NCBI GenBank assembly: GCA_026874595.1
Contig: CM049311.1
Location: 66,780,453-66,844,452, forward strand
Direction: 5' to 3'
Origin: Sipunculus nudus
Taxonomy: Eukaryota > Annelida > Sipuncula > Golfingiida > Sipunculidae
DNA length: 64,000 nucleotides
The notes below the pieces were generated by a model. The model searched no databases. It saw nothing but the letters and a program-made list of their open reading frames with translations, and was not told the origin of the DNA. Below are positions 59,771-64,000 of the stretch, piece by piece. Both the position numbers and the translations under genes were made by a program. Each line of letters starts with the position of its first letter. The first letter of the stretch is position 1.

Positions 59771-60890
59771 ATAAACTGTTATACCTTAAGGTAAGCTTAA
59801 CATCAAAATAAACGTTTCCTGTGTCACGGATATGACTTGTTTCCGTAACGCCCCCGCGGAAATTATTTATCGAAAGCTAGTAAGGATTGCACGACAGGCT
59901 GATTTAGGATTATTGCTTCCTTTCATACTTGTCAACGAACAACTGATCGAAAACAAGGAACATGAAAACAGCAAGCGTGTTTTCGATATATCACTTATCA
60001 ATCATTTGATGAGACACATGATTATTCTGTGTCTTTTTACTAATTAGTTTCTACTTCTCATGACATTTTTTAGAATAAAATCTTAGAGGTACACTTCTCA
60101 ACTTAATGTAAACATTACTGATATTCACGTTAGTTAAAATTACTTTCATTAAATTTTTTTTCGCAGATATTCATTGGCACGAATGCTTTTGCTCCATATT
60201 ACGAAGGTTGGCATGACACCCCCTCCACCCCTGCCCCGCGGCACTCCCCTGAATCCGCCCCTGAACTTGAATTCCTCAGAATAAATACGCTCGAGCCGGA
60301 TAATTCCATTTAAACAACACGTGTCATTTATTGCTTTCCCATCCTAGTTTTATGAGAGGTTCGAATGACGTAACCTTACACCTTGAAAAATGTTATGTTT
60401 TCGCATCTTTTTTTTGTTTTTTGTTGTTGTTTTGCTTGTGTTGCTCTGTAATATTTAATTAATTTTTAACCACCTTGGTATGGGAGTCATAATATTAACT
60501 CCGATCAACCACGCCTGCCCACCGTTTCTTTTCGATATTTTTATTTCACCTCCATTTCATTATAGCAGACATGTCCAACTATCACCACATGAGCAGCGTT
60601 GCGATTAATGAAAATTAAATTCAAATACAGGTAAGCAATATACTTACTTAATACTGACATGAAGTATTGCTTATCCTTGGGATATAGGGGTGACGTAATG
60701 TATAATGGTAACGTGAAGGAACAAAGAATGCTCTAAAGTGTCCATTACCACTATTAATTCATCTCCCTGTAGTACTCAGTAGATTCAGTGTAGGTTGTTA
60801 ATGTAGTGCGTATAGTATAGGATGACGTAATGTAAAATATTATATTTTTTTTTATAAAATTAAAGAAGAAAAGGAATTTTTATGGTTATT
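59771..60890. other. Non-coding spacer
   Basis: Contains GAATCCGCCCCTG near 60251, the inverse of GCAGGGGCGGATTTA at 57985 (see findings). Nothing else supported. Confidence 0.45.
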
Positions 60891-61300
60891 CCTTCTGCCA
60901 GGAAGGTATGCGATTTTTTTCCGTTCATGTGTGTGTGTTTGTTCACATAATAACCCACGCAATCATGAACCCAATCTCATGAAATTTCAGGGCTTTTCGG
61001 GAATGGATCAAGAAAGAATCGGTGATATTTATGGTGATCCAGCATTTTTTTTTTAGATTCTAGAGCGTTATCAATGAATATTCACAAATGTGAAGTCACT
61101 TATGTACGAATGAACCTGGGAATATGGTCCCTTAAATAAGTAAATGCACAGCTGGTCTAGCCGAATCGTGTCCGAGCCACCTGTTCAGTTCACGGTCAAG
61201 CGCCCAGCACCTAAGAGTGGCGGTGTCGTTGCGGAGCATTTATGAAACTTGTGCTCCCATGGCGGAGACATGCTAGATTCTGATGCAGATTTGTAGTTTA
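60891..61300 (+). repeat. CCTCCGCCA-family interspersed repeat, longest copy
   Basis: The head is CCTTCTGCCAGGAAGGTATG, followed by GTTCATGTGTGTGTGTTTG. The body has CACGCAATCATGAACCC, CTCATGAAATTTCAGGG, GGAATGGATCAAGAAAG and GAATATTCACAAATGTGAAG. The tail is CCATGGCGGAGACATGC followed by GATGCAGATTTGTAGTTT. A GC-richer segment at 61150-61235 is not seen in the copies at 4153 and 41566 and may be an insertion or a part lost from the others. Confidence 0.7.
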
Positions 61301-63300
61301 CTTTTAACTATGGTCTTGGAAAGGGTATCTGCTCTTTAACGTGGTATATTCTATATCTTACTTACAACTTCTCTGGGGTAACAGGTTATATTATTCAACG
61401 ATGAGTGTTTATTCACGTTTTTTAATATAATTCCTCCCTTTCGAGTAAAATGTATGGATTTACAAAAGCCAAACCATCGAGAAGTCCTTGATAAACGGCT
61501 GACTAGAGCTGGTTAAAACCTTAAGTATTTGACTGGAATCCTGTTTGCATGGTTCTTGTACGAGAAACTGAAGTGTTACCATTAAGTGTGTGATATGAAC
61601 CTATTATATAGCGATTTAGAAATTAGCAATAAAACAATCCGAAGAAAAATGTCAATTCACCAAGAATTGAAAACTAGAAGTTGCCTTTTTTAATGATACT
61701 TACACACACATTAGAATATTTTGTTGTGTTAAATCGTTCAATATATAATAGGAGAAAAATAATACTATGATACAAATTGTAAATTCAGTTTTATTTCATT
61801 CGAAAAAATAGAAAAAAAAGAAAAATATTCTGAGGCAAAACATTTTGTAATATGTATGATAAACCCTATGACTGATTAATGTATTTTACACATCTACAAA
61901 ATATGCAATTCAATTCTTTATTTAAATTAGGTTAATACTAAATGCGCACCATTCATATATGGACAGAAGCATCTTTCTTTGTGTAAATAAATTGCAAAAA
62001 TTAATAAATAAATTAATGTCTGCCATGAAAAATTTTATTTTGAACCACCATATGATTGGTTATATATACAAAATAGAAAAGAAAAAATGTAGGCGAGTCA
62101 GTTTCCGTCCTGAGCCGCAATTACTTCAAGTTCCACACGGCACAAGTAAAACGTTTTATTTATTTACACCCCCTGTGCGTGTTGTCATACTATTCATGGT
62201 TTACGGGCATGTTAGCTGATCTTGAATGGGGCTGTCTCTCTATGACGAGTATTGGCCAATTTCCACCGGAGTGTGAATGATCTTACAGGGAGATGATTAA
62301 CGTCCTAGTCTTCTTACATACCTTTGTCATATGGATTCTCCTAAAATCTTACAATTACTTTCACATCAAACGTGCCAGGTAATTGTAAAGGTATCGCAGA
62401 ATGAGTGACGAAATAGGATTATCTGCTTTCCTGTGGGCTGACTCAGTAACGTTCTATACTTACACTAGCCCTGGCTAGGCCGCCGTGGATCGTTTTCCTG
62501 GCGGTATACATAATTTTGCTCTACATATTGGTTTAGTTTAACCATGTTTATTTAAATAGGTTGCTAGAGAAGCCTGAATGGTTGATATCATTGATATTGT
62601 TTAGACTGAATATGTGGGAGTCAAAGAGATAGGAGAAAATATCAGTTACGTTAGCCATCATTTTGGCTACAGATTTAAGATATTAAAAACAGTGATATAT
62701 TCACGATCAAGATTACACAAAACATTACAAACTTGTCGTAATTATGAGAATCAGATTTAATGCACTTACCTATACCAGATATAACTCCAGAGTCATATTG
62801 GGAATAGGAAAGGCAGGGCTGTCATCAAGCTCCAGAAGAAATATAGGCATTTAATAGAAAGATTTGAGACATGAAATAGCAGTTTATTGGAAAATTTCAG
62901 CAACAATTACATGAAACATATGAGTTTTCACTGCAAAATCGTGGTTAACATGGTTACTTTACAAAACTACGGTCCATTTATCTAAGCAGCTTCTGACGGT
63001 CAGTTTATCTGGTTTAGATGACTTAGTATGCTGTATTATTTGCATGGACAAAAGACCTGCATGTATTCAATGACAACAGGGTTAAATAAGAATTAATATT
63101 TAACACGAGTGTGTAGTGCATAAAGTATAGGAAAGTAAAGGAAACTGTGATGTAAATGCTGGAACATAAGAAATTACTGAAGCCACTTTTTATAGGGAAT
63201 TTTGAAATATACAGGAGTCAGCGGGCGGCCCTGAAGTGGTTCATTATTTGTTGTTCTTCTTTTCTTAGCAAAACCACTATTATGAATTATTGCATGTGTA
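61301..63300. other. Non-coding stretch, nothing recognised
   Basis: No gene or repeat supported; the 86-codon frame at 61959-62219 has no motif. Confidence 0.45.
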
Positions 63301-63781
63301 AGTAAATATGTCACCGTGACCTAATTGAACAGGTTTGAAATTCCTGTGACATTGTCGCACCACTTAAGATGTGAACGCCCAGACTCTTTTAACTGTCAAA
63401 CCAACCGGCTGACATTTCTCTGGAGAGTCGCTCCATATGTCCATATCATAAATTACTAAGTCCGTTGACACACTTCACAGAGTAGTCCCTTGGTGACAGT
63501 TCTCCTGATCACATGACCATCACGCCCACGTGACATCAGAATGTTGCGCTCCTCGACTCACGCTAAGCTCGCGCTTTTTTAACAGTACAATCAGTCCACT
63601 TATAGATACACGGAGCTCCGACCACCAACAGTCCCCTCGCTGGGGTACTGGTTTGCCTCTTGAGACAGAGTTCAGACAACACTTACTAATAAGCGCACAG
63701 ACTATTTTATCTTGACTCAGAATCAAATTCTTTCACAGCTGATGATGTCTCCTTATATTATCCAGTTCTAGGTAGCCGAAA
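63301..63781 (+). promoter_or_regulatory. Possible promoter and 5' UTR of the right-edge candidate gene
   Basis: This segment is less AT-rich than its surroundings and has a CCCACGTGACATCAG block (CACGTG at 63527-63532) and several CpGs. No clear TATA box. The call depends on the exon candidate that follows. Confidence 0.25.
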
Positions 63782-63866
63782 ATGCTTCCACACAGCGATA
63801 TCCAGTACCTCTACCGTTACGCGTTAAAAAATGGATTCGGTCTGTTCCTGGAAGCGCTCAAAACAG
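63782..63866 (+). CDS. Candidate first coding exon, unknown protein, cut by window end
   Basis: An ATG in good context (GCCGAAAATGC) opens 28 codons of balanced composition ending at a splice-donor-like ACAG|GTATAA (phase 1). The peptide begins MLPHSDIQYLYRYALKNGFG and continues LFLEALKT. It looks like an amphipathic helix with no signal peptide. The frame also stays open to 63970 if the donor is not used. I do not recognise the protein; the rest of any gene would lie beyond the window. Confidence 0.35.
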
Positions 63867-64000
63867 GTATAAATCGTCAGTTTACCAGTCCGTCGGAGAA
63901 ATGCGATACTCGCTCTGAGGTCTGTAACAGAGTAATCACCTTGGCTTTCTTAGAATATCTATGCTTATAGACATAATTTCCCAGTTGACCAGACTCTCGA

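Overview
This window reads as non-coding DNA from an animal nuclear genome. It is AT-rich and full of TA and GA microsatellites. It holds many short decayed transposons but no open frame longer than about 130 codons, no operon structure and no ribosome-binding sites. Candidate coding pieces appear only as short exons with GT/AG splice signals. A dispersed family starting with a CCTCCGCCA motif, together with the general repeat style, suggests a marine invertebrate, most likely a mollusc such as a bivalve. That is an inference, since nothing here fixes the species.

Layout. Positions 1-13.5 kb are mostly unannotatable intergenic or intronic DNA with several fragments of the CCTCCGCCA family, a small GC-rich patch (5.6-5.8 kb), a decayed minisatellite (9.0-9.45 kb) and microsatellites. 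At 13.5-14.4 kb lies a minus-strand LTR-like element; a second copy of the same family lies on the plus strand at 42.5-43.3 kb. Positions 17.2-19.15 kb hold three TA microsatellites, a threefold direct repeat and a possible pogo/Tigger-like non-autonomous transposon. Positions 20.6-28.3 kb are one continuous satellite array of about 87 monomers of 88-90 bp. It has two monomer classes, a 440-bp five-monomer higher-order repeat and a nearly exact internal duplication of about 3.5 kb. The array abuts a 411-bp non-autonomous hAT element whose first 35 bp also occur at the array's left end.

Positions 29.8-36 kb contain GA microsatellites, a possible C-type-lectin-like exon on the minus strand (about 31.06-31.26 kb), a 248-bp tandem duplication (34.6-35.1 kb) and the best coding candidate in the window. 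That candidate is a minus-strand first exon encoding a signal peptide and ending at a phase-1 splice donor (35,264 to 35,216), with a GC-richer putative promoter behind it. These minus-strand pieces could belong to one secreted lectin-like gene, but their reading phases do not join directly, so at least one exon would have to be missing between them. Positions 36-64 kb are again repeat-dominated: further CCTCCGCCA copies, a threefold element with a variable poly-C tract (51.4-55.2 kb), a family with two direct copies and one inverted copy (45.2, 48.8 and 49.5 kb), a CACGTG cluster (57.7-58.3 kb), and a possible first exon at the right edge (63,782-63,866).

I found no rRNA, no intact tRNA gene, no CRISPR array and no complete autonomous transposon. 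The most distinctive structure is the hierarchical satellite with its hAT bracket.
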